A stretch of DNA of 40,279 nt, taken from assembly GCA_002686255.1 (NCBI GenBank), contig NZAZ01000024.1, positions 1-40,279 on the forward strand, written 5' to 3'. Source of the stretch: Rhodospirillaceae bacterium. Lineage in GTDB: Bacteria > Pseudomonadota > Alphaproteobacteria > Rhodospirillales > Casp-alpha2. The translations under genes and the position numbers were made by a program. Numbering within the stretch: position 1 is the first letter of the stretch; each line of letters opens with the position of its first letter. The notes beneath the pieces are model-generated. The model was not told where the DNA came from, made no database searches, and saw only the letters and a list, made by a program, of their open reading frames with translations. Positions 1 through 6,503 of this stretch are shown here, piece by piece.

Positions 1-160
1 ACTTCGTTCATGGGCGGCTCCTGTTTCCCTGTGGTTCCTAAACCACCATTTTGGCACCTAGATGCCGGCGGGTGGGAGCCGTCCACTGCATCATAAGCGG
101 ACCTAAGCGTTGCTAATGGAATTGGCACACTGGCCACTGACAACTCTATATTAGGGCGGA

Positions 161-463
161 TCAAGCACTATCGGACTTGATCTGGCCGAGGGCGACTCCG
201 AGAAGGGCGTCCATTTCCTGGCGCAACTGATCTTCAGATACGCCCACGTCCTTTTCCGCGAAGTCCTTCATCACCTTGCGGACCACATCGTCGTCGCCAG
301 GTTCCTCAAAATCCGATGCGACCACCTCCTTGCTGTACTCCTTAGCGGTCTCGCCAGTAATGCCCATCTTTTCGGCTGCCCACAGGCCCAAGAGCTTGTT
401 ACGCCGGGCAATCACCTTGAACTTCATTTCGCCCTGGCGAACGAAGTCCATTTCGTGCCCCAT
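161..463 (-). CDS. F1-ATPase zeta-subunit-like protein (DUF1476 family)
   Basis: This 100-residue protein has the family core ARRNKLLGLWAAEKMG (about residues 19-34), followed by an acidic helical C-terminal half with DVVRKVMKDFAEKDVGVS. DUF1476 proteins are the alphaproteobacterial zeta subunits that bind F1-ATPase and, in Paracoccus, inhibit ATP hydrolysis through their N-terminal segment. Here the N-terminus is odd: only 19 residues precede the RRNK motif instead of about 27, and the usual TFDDREKAFE-type stretch is replaced by GHEMDFVRQGEMKFK. An in-frame TAA lies 12 codons upstream of the ATG and no ATG, GTG or TTG lies between. No well-spaced ribosome site is evident, so the start is uncertain. 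The gene stands alone, although an FO operon occurs elsewhere in the window. The family call is firm; inhibitory function is not. Confidence 0.85.
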   Translation of the reverse strand: MGHEMDFVRQGEMKFKVIARRNKLLGLWAAEKMGITGETAKEYSKEVVASDFEEPGDDDVVRKVMKDFAEKDVGVSEDQLRQEMDALLGVALGQIKSDSA

Positions 464-582
464 GTCCTTGGGGTCGCCGGGACGCCGCAGCTTCTTCCGT
501 CTTTACCTTTCCCTTGTAGACCATACCATCAGCCTACCAAGCTTCTTCCCAGCGGGTATTTCCCAAGTAGCCCCTCGGCTGC

Positions 583-619
583 AAAAAAATGGTGCCGCAT
601 CATTTCCCTGTGCGGTGCC
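583..619 (-). terminator. Possible rho-independent terminator of the 45-residue membrane protein gene
   Basis: Read on the minus strand, an imperfect stem (GGCACCGCA pairing with TGCGGCACC, two internal mismatches) is followed directly by ATTTTTTT. It begins about 39 bases after the stop codon of the gene at 658-795. The T-tract and position support a terminator; the mismatched stem lowers confidence. Confidence 0.45.
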
Positions 620-657
620 AGATTTCAACTAAAGATCGGACTTGGTTTTTCTTGTGA

Positions 658-795
658 TTAAAAAGCTCCTAAAACTGCAGCGAGCATTATCAGGAAAACG
701 ATTCCGCCGACGACCGCTAGTTGCTTGAAGAGGTTCTTGCCAATGTCGTCCTCGTCCGGTGCTTCCGCGCCGGGCGTTCCTTCGTCAGTGGTCAT
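658..795 (-). CDS. 45-residue single-helix membrane protein
   Basis: A short open frame of 45 codons opens with ATG preceded by GGAGG at 5-base spacing, an excellent ribosome site for a gene this small. The product has an acidic, Pro/Asp-rich head (residues 1-20, several D and E) and one hydrophobic segment at about residues 26-45 (QLAVVGGIVFLIMLAAVLGA), ending four codons after the Met of that segment with no soluble tail. This predicts an N-in or N-out one-helix membrane protein. I do not recognise the family. A probable terminator lies downstream and a weak promoter upstream, so it is probably a monocistronic unit. Its function is unknown. Confidence 0.65.
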   Translation of the reverse strand: MTTDEGTPGAEAPDEDDIGKNLFKQLAVVGGIVFLIMLAAVLGAF

Positions 796-867
796 CTTTA
801 CCTCCGAATGTATTGTGTTTCGCGATAGGAGAACCCGCTAGATGAGTAGGCACCCCATCAAGGGACC

Positions 868-898
868 ATATTAGCGGAGTTCTAACCGGAATTTTCAA
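868..898 (-). promoter_or_regulatory. Candidate promoter for the small membrane protein gene
   Basis: On the minus strand TTGAAA (893-898) and TAATAT (868-873) are separated by 19 bases, inside an AT-rich stretch about 75 bases upstream of the ATG at 795. The spacing is longer than the ideal 17, so this is tentative. The rest of the 796-1076 gap shows nothing I can assign. Confidence 0.3.
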
Positions 899-1076
899 AA
901 TATTTTCCCCTACCAAAAAACCACTTGATTTCGGCCTCCGCCCGCTGTTTTTCATAACCCAACGAATGTCAGCTTTGGGTCACAAGCAGACGTAATCGTC
1001 AGTCCTGGAAATGGTCCGCTATACGGGGTAAAGCGGACATTCAACAAACCGACCCACTACTCGTTATTCCAATAAG

Positions 1077-1095
1077 GCCGGCGTTAGGCGCCGGC
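1077..1095 (-). terminator. Hairpin overlapping the HPt gene stop codon
   Basis: A perfect 7-bp stem GCCGGCG / CGCCGGC with a 5-base loop contains the stop codon of the HPt gene. On the minus strand it is followed by CTTATT, a weak T-rich tail. It is probably a transcription terminator or mRNA 3' stabilising hairpin. Confidence 0.5.
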
Positions 1096-1434
1096 ACGGG
1101 CGTCGTTAACGGCGCTGCGTAACTTATCCAGATGGCCTTCGATTGACTGCCAAAGGTCCATTGACGGCGTTTCCAGCATGGCCTCGCAGGCGGTTTCGGC
1201 CCTTTCCGCGGCATCACTGATTTCCGCAAAACCGAAAATACCGCCCGATCCGGCCAGTTTGTGGGCAATCTGTATCAGGGCGTCCAAGGCTTCGAACCTT
1301 TGCCCCGACAACGGGTCGATCCGGACGGCCCCGGCGGATGATTCGACTTCCTCGATCATGGCCCCGAGGTTGTTCACGTAAGCCCGTTTGAGTTTCTCGA
1401 GCCGTTCGTTGATGTCTTTTGGGTTATCGTTCAT
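1084..1434 (-). CDS. Orphan HPt (histidine phosphotransfer) domain protein
   Basis: The 116-residue protein is a single helical HPt domain. The phosphorylatable histidine is H58 in IAHKLAGSGGIFGF (residues 56-69), matching the HPt signature H-x-L-x-G with the following small and glycine residues and an aromatic. HPt modules relay phosphate between response-regulator receiver domains and histidine kinases in the cytoplasm. No kinase or receiver gene is adjacent, so its partners are unknown. The ATG is preceded by AGGGGG at 7-base spacing. A second stand-alone HPt gene is found at 20167-20529 in the same window; the two are not close copies. Confidence 0.8.
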   Translation of the reverse strand: MNDNPKDINERLEKLKRAYVNNLGAMIEEVESSAGAVRIDPLSGQRFEALDALIQIAHKLAGSGGIFGFAEISDAAERAETACEAMLETPSMDLWQSIEGHLDKLRSAVNDARAGA

Positions 1435-1483
1435 GGACGGACCCCCTGTCGGGAAAACGACACCATCAGCATATTAGCATTTA

Positions 1484-1675
1484 CTAGAGTCTTTCCGTCA
1501 ATCGGATGATCATCGACCGGCGGTCATGGGCCGAGCGTTCCTGATCCAGATACCCCGGGTCGGTTAGCTTCTTGATGTTGTAGGACACGTTGGAGCCCAG
1601 GCAATAGCCGCGCTCCACCAGGTCGCGGATGACGATTTCCTGTTCGCCGATGTTGGTCAGCAAAAGCGCCCACAC
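1484..1675 (-). pseudogene. Decayed MarR-family regulator (LdtR-like) remnant
   Basis: This 63-codon frame encodes the winged-helix core of a MarR-family regulator: NIGEQEIVIRDLVERGY, then the recognition segment LGSNVSYNIKKLTDPGYL and the wing QERSAHDRRSMIIRLTE. These match the alphaproteobacterial LdtR-like subgroup. It ends in TAG immediately after RLTERL, where full-length relatives continue with a dimerisation helix, and it begins with GTG inside what should be the interior of the domain. No ATG-started N-terminal dimerisation helix was found upstream in frame. About half of a normal 150-170-residue protein is missing, so I call it a remnant rather than a gene. Confidence 0.6.
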
Positions 1676-1765
1676 CCTCTTAAAGCCTTGGTGAAAGCCA
1701 TTTTTCGCGTCCGCACAGGGAATGGTTGACCGGCCGCTTGTTAAAGGTAGTGTTTCACCGCGCCC

Positions 1766-1804
1766 GGGGATTTCGGGGGGATTTCGGGGGATTTCGGAGG
1801 ATTC
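1766..1804 (+). repeat. Short tandem repeat forming the ribosome-binding region
   Basis: Four imperfect units of 9-11 bases (GGGGATTTC, GGGGGGATTTC, GGGGGATTTC, GGAGGATTC) lie head to tail and end at the ATG of the FAH-family gene. The last unit supplies the GGAGG ribosome site at 4-base spacing. The G-runs differ in length, as expected from slippage. Confidence 0.8.
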
Positions 1805-2656
1805 ATGAAACTGCTGCGTTACGGCCCCAAGGGTCAGGAAAAACCCGGCCTGTTGGACGAAGAAGGCCGGATCCGGGACTTGTCAGACAAGATCAACGAC
1901 ATCGACGGCGCCTTCCTGGCGTCCGACCGCCTGGCGCGGCTCGTCAAGCTGGAAACGGACTCTTTGCCGGTCGTCGATGGCACCCCCCGGCTCGGCCCGC
2001 CGGTGGCGGGCGTCGGCAAGATCGTCGCCGTCGGTATCAATTACGCCGCCCACGGCAAGGAAACCAAGTTCGACATTCCCGAACAGCCGATTTTGTTTTC
2101 CAAGGCCGTGACCTCGCTGAGCGGTCCCAACGATCCGGTGGTCCTGCCCAAGGATTCCGTCAAGGGCGATTGGGAGGTCGAACTGGCGGTGATCATCGGG
2201 CGCAAGGCGCAATACGTGGAGCAGGCCGACGCCATGGACGCCGTCGCCGGGTACTCGATCATGAACGACGTATCCGAACGCGAATTCCAACTGGAACGGT
2301 GCGGCCAGTGGGTCAAGGGCAAGAGCTTCGACACCTTCGCGCCGCTGGGGCCCTGGCTGGTGACCCCGGACGAGGTGCCGGACCCGCAAAACCTGAACCT
2401 GTGGCTCGACGTCAACGATACCCGCCGCCAGGACGGCAACACCTCGGCCATGATCTTCGGCGTCAGCCATCTAGTCAGCGACATCAGCCGCTATATGACC
2501 CTGTTGCCGGGCGACGTTATCGCCACCGGCACGCCGCCGGGGGTGGGTCTCGGCCACGAGCCGCCGATCTTCCTGAAACCCGGCGACGTCATGCACCTGG
2601 GCGTCGAAGGCCTGGGCGAACAGCACCAGGAAGTCAAAGCCTGGGAAGACGGCTAA
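1805..2656 (+). CDS. Fumarylacetoacetate hydrolase (FAH) family protein
   Basis: The 283-residue protein belongs to the FAH superfamily, which cleaves or decarboxylates beta-diketo acids, or hydrates or isomerises 2-oxo-dienoates from aromatic degradation, using one Mg2+ or Mn2+. The metal ligands are visible as E124 and E126 in WEVELAVIIG and D155 in MNDVSERE. The conserved K in WVKGKSFDTFAPLGPW (about 169-184) and the C-terminal TGTPPGVG (241-248) complete the active site. The roughly 60-residue N-terminal domain is present. Substrate cannot be told from sequence: FAHD1-like acylpyruvase and ureidoglycolate-lyase-like members have the same motifs. GGAGG sits 4 bases before the ATG. The gene ends convergently, overlapping the next by 3 bases. 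Confidence 0.9.
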   Translation: MKLLRYGPKGQEKPGLLDEEGRIRDLSDKINDIDGAFLASDRLARLVKLETDSLPVVDGTPRLGPPVAGVGKIVAVGINYAAHGKETKFDIPEQPILFSKAVTSLSGPNDPVVLPKDSVKGDWEVELAVIIGRKAQYVEQADAMDAVAGYSIMNDVSEREFQLERCGQWVKGKSFDTFAPLGPWLVTPDEVPDPQNLNLWLDVNDTRRQDGNTSAMIFGVSHLVSDISRYMTLLPGDVIATGTPPGVGLGHEPPIFLKPGDVMHLGVEGLGEQHQEVKAWEDG

Positions 2657-3639
2657 AGTCCCAGCCGTTGGCGGATGGCGGCGGCGATCTCTTGTGCCGG
2701 ATTCAACGGCGGATGGGTCCAGTCCTCGTATTCGCCGGTCAGCGGCCGGGCATAGCCTTGTTCATAGAGGTCGTCGTGAAGGCGCGCGTGCTTGGCCACC
2801 GTCAGGGCCGGCGGCGCGTAGATATAGACCGGCCCGGAACCGGCGCAGGCCTCCGAGCACATGGAGGCGGAATCGCCGGTGACGATGACCGCATCGGCCA
2901 GCGCCAAGTATCCATGATAGGGGTTATCGTCCTCCCCGCCTTCGCCCCAGCGGTAAATCCTGCTCGGCGCGTCGATGGCATCGATAAGGGGGCCGGCGGC
3001 GTCGCCGGTGCGGCGGCTGGTGGTGACCAATAATGACCCGCCCGCCGTTGCCGCCATCCTTGACGCCAAGGACGCCAATTCCCGGGCCATGGACTCTGAA
3101 AAAACGCGCCGCCGGGTGCCGCCGCCGACAATGAGCGCGATCCACGGTTTCGGCAGGTCGTCGAACCGCCCCCGCCAGTGGCCGGCTTCTTCCCGCAGGC
3201 GCTCAGCCGTCAACGGGTGCGGGGCGCCGGTGATCGGAATGACGTTGGCGCCGTCGCCGCCCCGGTCGTGGCGGGGCTGGGCGATGAGCCCGAAGTCCCC
3301 CGCCCCGGCCCCCGGATGCATGATCTGGGCGAGGAAACAGCCGCCCCCGCCCAGCCGCCCGATCTTCCGGGCCACCGGGGCCGTGCGGCGGCCGGCGGCG
3401 ATCACCAGGCCCGGCCACGGCGGCGACAGACGGGCCCGGCTTTCCCCGGTCAGCCCGGCCAAGGAAGCGCCGAGCAGCCCGTTGGGCAGCGCCGCCAGGG
3501 GGCCGTAGTCGAGCTCCTTGATCTCATACGCGAGGCCGAGTTGGTCGGCGACGCCCAGGCACTGGCTGCGGTTGCCGGCGCGGCCGTCGGCCAGGACCCA
3601 GATCACGGGCGGGGCGTTGCTGAATTTATCGGTGGTCAT
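2653..3639 (-). CDS. ELM1-family protein (mitochondrial-fission ELM1-like, DUF1022)
   Basis: The 328-residue protein begins PPVIWVLADGRAGNRSQCLGVA (from about residue 10), the hallmark of the ELM1 family shared by alphaproteobacteria and plants. Later family blocks are LIVGGGTRRRVFSESMA, LLVTTSRRTG, and YLALADAVIVTGDSASMCSEACA near the C-terminus, with the fold of a nucleotide-sugar-binding glycosyltransferase-like protein. Plant ELM1 recruits dynamin to mitochondria; the bacterial function is not established. There is no signal peptide, so it is probably cytoplasmic. No strong ribosome site precedes the chosen ATG. The stop codon overlaps that of the convergent FAH-family gene. Confidence 0.85.
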   Translation of the reverse strand: MTTDKFSNAPPVIWVLADGRAGNRSQCLGVADQLGLAYEIKELDYGPLAALPNGLLGASLAGLTGESRARLSPPWPGLVIAAGRRTAPVARKIGRLGGGGCFLAQIMHPGAGAGDFGLIAQPRHDRGGDGANVIPITGAPHPLTAERLREEAGHWRGRFDDLPKPWIALIVGGGTRRRVFSESMARELASLASRMAATAGGSLLVTTSRRTGDAAGPLIDAIDAPSRIYRWGEGGEDDNPYHGYLALADAVIVTGDSASMCSEACAGSGPVYIYAPPALTVAKHARLHDDLYEQGYARPLTGEYEDWTHPPLNPAQEIAAAIRQRLGL

Positions 3640-3819
3640 GGGTGGGGAAAAACTGGCACAAAACGCGCTTTCAAGAAAGCATCGCCGCGGTTCATCGGTT
3701 CATTCCATGGCTCGATAATATTGAGAATGGCCCCAGGGAATTGTCTTGGCCGCCGTTTGTCTCTAAACAGAAGGCAAGCGTGCTCATACGGGCCGCATCT
3801 TAATGGCCAGGGAAAAACG

Positions 3820-4512
3820 ATGCCAGCCGCCTCGGACGATATTCGGGAAAACGACAGCGGTTTGGAGACGGCGAAACTGCTTTTGGATATCGGCGCCGTC
3901 AACTTTCGCCCCGAAGAGCCCTATACCCTGACCGCCGGCTGGGTCAGCCCGGTCTATATCGACTGCCGACGGGCGATATCGTTTCCCGAGGCGCGTCGGC
4001 GCATCATTGGGCTGGCGGTCGAAAAACTGGAAACCGCCATCGGCTTCGACAACATCGATGCCGTCGCCGGCGGCGAGACGGCGGGTATCCCCTACGCCGC
4101 CTGGATCGCCGAAGCCCGGTCCAAGCCGATGCTTTACGTGCGCAAGAAGCCCAAGAGATTCGGACGCGACGCCCAGATCGAAGGACACCTGGAGCAAGGC
4201 CAGCGGGTGCTGCTGGTCGAGGACCTGGCCACCGACGGCGGCTCGAAGGTGACTTTCGTCGACGGGCTCCGCGGCGCCGGCGCCTTGGTCACCGACGTCT
4301 TCGTGGTCTTTTTCTACGGCGCCTTTCCCGGCGCCGGGGAAACCATGACCGGCCTCGGCGTCGCCCTTCATTACCTGGCGACCTGGAATGATGTCTTGAA
4401 AGCGGCCGAGGAAGGCCAATATTTCGATCAGGCCGCTATCGACGGGGTGCGCGGCTTTCTCGACGACCCCATCGGCTGGTCCAAGGCCCACGGAGGCAGC
4501 GACACCCCTTAG
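3820..4512 (+). CDS. pyrE: Orotate phosphoribosyltransferase
   Basis: This 230-residue enzyme converts orotate and PRPP to orotidine 5'-phosphate in pyrimidine synthesis. The PRPP-binding loop is VLLVEDLATDGGS (130-142), with the acidic pair ED. The basic loop YVRKKPKRFG (106-115) and FGRDAQIEG match the type found in many alphaproteobacteria. N-terminal LLLDIGAVNFRPEEPYTLTAGWVSPVYIDCR is typical of the family. I chose the ATG at 3820 because upstream in-frame sequence back to 3178 is antisense to the ELM1-family gene and lacks family similarity. The 180 bases between ELM1 and pyrE show no other gene. The downstream rhodanese gene begins 15 bases after the stop. Confidence 0.93.
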   Translation: MPAASDDIRENDSGLETAKLLLDIGAVNFRPEEPYTLTAGWVSPVYIDCRRAISFPEARRRIIGLAVEKLETAIGFDNIDAVAGGETAGIPYAAWIAEARSKPMLYVRKKPKRFGRDAQIEGHLEQGQRVLLVEDLATDGGSKVTFVDGLRGAGALVTDVFVVFFYGAFPGAGETMTGLGVALHYLATWNDVLKAAEEGQYFDQAAIDGVRGFLDDPIGWSKAHGGSDTP

Positions 4513-4527
4513 AAGGAAATAAAAAAA

Positions 4528-5058
4528 ATGAAAAAGAACATCCTGTCTGCTGCTTTCGCCCTTTTCGTTATCGTTGTTATCGCCGCCGCGCCGTCGTTTG
4601 CCGCTACGCCCTTGGTCAATGCCCAGTGGGTCAGGGACAACCTCGCCAAACACGACGTGGTGTTTCTGGACGTGCGCGGCTCGGTCGGGGCGTTTCGCGC
4701 CGGCCATATTCCGGGCGCGGCCCTTACGTCCTACGGGCGCGATAATTGGCGCCTGAAACGAGACGGGGTGCCCGGCATGCTCAAGGGCGCCATCAACCTG
4801 CCGGGCCGGTGGACCACGGTCGATGACGGCGGCACCTTCCGGTCCACCGAGACCCTGCGCCGCCTTTACGCCGCCGCCGGCGCGCCCACCGACGGCCCGG
4901 CGATCACGTTCTGCAATACCGGCCACTGGGCCTCGCTCGGCTGGTTCGTCAATTCGGAGTTGCTCGGCAATAAAAAAACCAGGATGTATGACGGTTCGCT
5001 CGCCGACTGGTCCCGTGACGCCGCCAACCCGATGGAGCAGAAGTTCAAGTTGCAATAA
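4528..5058 (+). CDS. Exported rhodanese-like sulfurtransferase
   Basis: The 176-residue precursor has a Sec signal peptide (KK, then a hydrophobic core to about residue 24, cleavage after APSFA), so the mature protein is periplasmic. One rhodanese domain follows: VVFLDVRGSVGAFRAGHIPGA (44-64) and the active-site loop ITFCNTGHWAS with catalytic C129, the residue expected to carry the persulfide. The HIPGA and GHWAS elements resemble the C-terminal domain of thiosulfate:cyanide sulfurtransferases. AAGGA precedes the ATG at about 10-base spacing. Downstream genes encode an exported cytochrome c and a TlpA-like thioredoxin, so a role in periplasmic sulfur or thiol redox chemistry is plausible but inferred. 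Confidence 0.88.
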   Translation: MKKNILSAAFALFVIVVIAAAPSFAATPLVNAQWVRDNLAKHDVVFLDVRGSVGAFRAGHIPGAALTSYGRDNWRLKRDGVPGMLKGAINLPGRWTTVDDGGTFRSTETLRRLYAAAGAPTDGPAITFCNTGHWASLGWFVNSELLGNKKTRMYDGSLADWSRDAANPMEQKFKLQ

Positions 5059-5080
5059 GGGAGCCCCTCGCCGGGCAATG

Positions 5081-5094
5081 TTGACGCCGGTCAA
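5081..5094. promoter_or_regulatory. FNR/CRP-family type palindrome before the cytochrome c gene
   Basis: TTGACGCCGGTCAA is a perfect TTGAC-N4-GTCAA palindrome fitting the general FNR/FixK/Dnr consensus TTGAY-N4-RTCAA. It ends 77 bases before the cytochrome c ATG, compatible with an activating site near -41 of a transcript with a short leader. Which regulator binds it is unknown. Confidence 0.55.
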
Positions 5095-5171
5095 GGTCGA
5101 CCCCAGGTGTTTTGGTTAGGGTCTTCCGCGTAATGCGATGATTTGCCTGTCTGAAATAAAGGAATTGGCCG

Positions 5172-5753
5172 ATGTTCTCCACATCCGGACCGAAAACTTC
5201 GATCACCGCAGTTGCTGCCCTGGCGTTGACCCTTTTCACCGCGCCTGCCTTTGGCGATCATGTTAAAAGCACTAAATTCGTCCCCGGCCACGGGGTGCGC
5301 CTGGTGATGCCGATCATGAACCCGGCGCGGGGAATGAAGCTTTTTGTCGATAAGGGGTGTGTCGCCTGCCATGCCATTAACGGCGTCGGCGGCCACGATG
5401 CGCCGGCCATGGACGCCCACACCCTTTCGGGGCTCATGAATCCCTTCGATTTCGCCGCCAAGATGTGGAACCACGCCCCGGCGATGATCGCCGCCCAGGA
5501 AGGCGCCTTCGGCGAACAAATCTTTTTCACCGGCGAGGAACTGGCCGACATGATCGCCTTCATCCACGACGACGAGGCGCAACACAACTTTTCGGAAAAG
5601 GATATGACGGCGAAGGCGCACAAGATGATGCAGCATGAACATGGCGGCAAGCCGGCGCCTGAAAAGCACGCCCCCGAAATCGGACACGAGCCTAAGCCAG
5701 CGGCCAAGGGCGGCCACGTCGATCCGCCGGGCTCGAAGCCGCATAAACACTGA
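5172..5753 (+). CDS. Exported c-type cytochrome with His-rich tail
   Basis: This 193-residue precursor has a signal peptide ending near PAFG/D (about residue 28) and one haem c motif, CVACH, at 63-67, with the class I style context GMKLFVDKGCVACHAINGVGG. Candidate sixth ligands are M98 (AAKMWNHAPAM) or M105. The haem domain ends near residue 142; the last 50 residues form a low-complexity tail rich in Lys, Pro and His (H150, H155, H157, H166, H172, H182, H191, H193), possibly metal-binding. AAAGGAA precedes the ATG. It lies between an exported rhodanese and a TlpA-like thioredoxin and carries an FNR-type box upstream, so an electron-transfer role at low oxygen is likely but unproven. Confidence 0.88.
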   Translation: MFSTSGPKTSITAVAALALTLFTAPAFGDHVKSTKFVPGHGVRLVMPIMNPARGMKLFVDKGCVACHAINGVGGHDAPAMDAHTLSGLMNPFDFAAKMWNHAPAMIAAQEGAFGEQIFFTGEELADMIAFIHDDEAQHNFSEKDMTAKAHKMMQHEHGGKPAPEKHAPEIGHEPKPAAKGGHVDPPGSKPHKH

Positions 5754-5759
5754 CCCGGA

Positions 5760-5773
5760 TTGACCGGGGTCAA
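5760..5773. promoter_or_regulatory. FNR/CRP-family type palindrome before the TlpA-like gene
   Basis: TTGACCGGGGTCAA is a second perfect TTGAC-N4-GTCAA site, 70 bases before the ATG at 5844 and just after the cytochrome c stop codon. It could also act as part of a hairpin in the intergenic RNA, since flanking bases are GC-rich. Its recurrence before other redox and stress genes favours a protein-binding site. Confidence 0.5.
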
Positions 5774-5843
5774 TGCGGTCCCGGGCCGCCTATTCCCGGC
5801 GCCAATTGCACCCCCGGCGCCGCTCTGGGATACTCTCGCCGTG

Positions 5844-6434
5844 ATGAAACGAAAGCGGCGAATTATCCCGGTCGTGCTTATGGCGGGAGCGTTGATCCTG
5901 TTGATGTCGTTGCCGGGAACGGCGGCCGGCGCCGAATCCGATAACGACCCGCCCCGGTTCCAAGGCCGCAACTTCCCGTTCGCCATCGTCCGTCCCGTTC
6001 AGCCGGCCCCAATTACGCCGCTCCATACCCTCAAGGGCGGGGTGACGACCCTGAGGCGGTTTTCAGGCAAGGTGGTGCTGTTGTACCTGTGGGCGACCTG
6101 GTGCCCGGTGTGCGTGTATGAAATGCCGTCCCTCGACAAACTGCAGGCCAGGCTCAGCGGCGACAGGTTCACGGCCGTCTCCCTGTCCGTCGATTCCCGC
6201 GGCGCCAGGGCCGTTCTTCCCTTTCTCCGGCGGCTCGGGATCAAAAATCTTCCGGTCTACCTCGACCCCGTGGGCCGCGCCGCCGAGGCGCTTGAAGTCG
6301 GCCAGGGCCTGCCCTGGACCTTCCTCATCGACCACCGGGGCCGGGTCATGGGCTACATGAAGGGCGCCGCCGATTGGGATACCCCCGAAGGCCAAGCCCT
6401 GATCCGCTATTACACCGGCCGCATTCCCCGCTGA
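5844..6434 (+). CDS. TlpA-like thiol:disulfide oxidoreductase
   Basis: The 196-residue protein opens with a basic stretch (MKRKRR) and a hydrophobic segment to about residue 29 ending TAAGA, a signal peptide or anchor, so it acts in the periplasm. The thioredoxin fold carries the redox motif W86-C87-P-V-C90 in YLWATWCPVCVYEMP and the cis-proline loop LPWTFLIDHRGRV near residue 160. TlpA/ResA proteins reduce disulfides, for example in apocytochrome c or the CuA site of cytochrome oxidase. The preceding cytochrome c gene fits the first of these. I chose ATG 5844 because it starts the signal peptide; an adjacent GTG at 5841 is possible. The ABC binding-protein gene starts 69 bases downstream. 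Confidence 0.87.
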   Translation: MKRKRRIIPVVLMAGALILLMSLPGTAAGAESDNDPPRFQGRNFPFAIVRPVQPAPITPLHTLKGGVTTLRRFSGKVVLLYLWATWCPVCVYEMPSLDKLQARLSGDRFTAVSLSVDSRGARAVLPFLRRLGIKNLPVYLDPVGRAAEALEVGQGLPWTFLIDHRGRVMGYMKGAADWDTPEGQALIRYYTGRIPR

Positions 6435-6503
6435 CCCCCTGTGCCGGGCGTGTTAACGTCCGGGTTTCAGGCTTGGGAACGCAACGAGACGGAGGCCACC
6501 TTG

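Noticed and set aside
1726-3033. 435-codon plus-strand frame across the FAH-family gene
   Set aside because: Arg/Gly-rich out-of-frame shadow; the FAH frame carries all catalytic residues and the ribosome site.
3178-3819. Long N-terminal extension of pyrE
   Set aside because: Most of it is antisense to the ELM1-family gene; PyrE similarity starts at the ATG at 3820.
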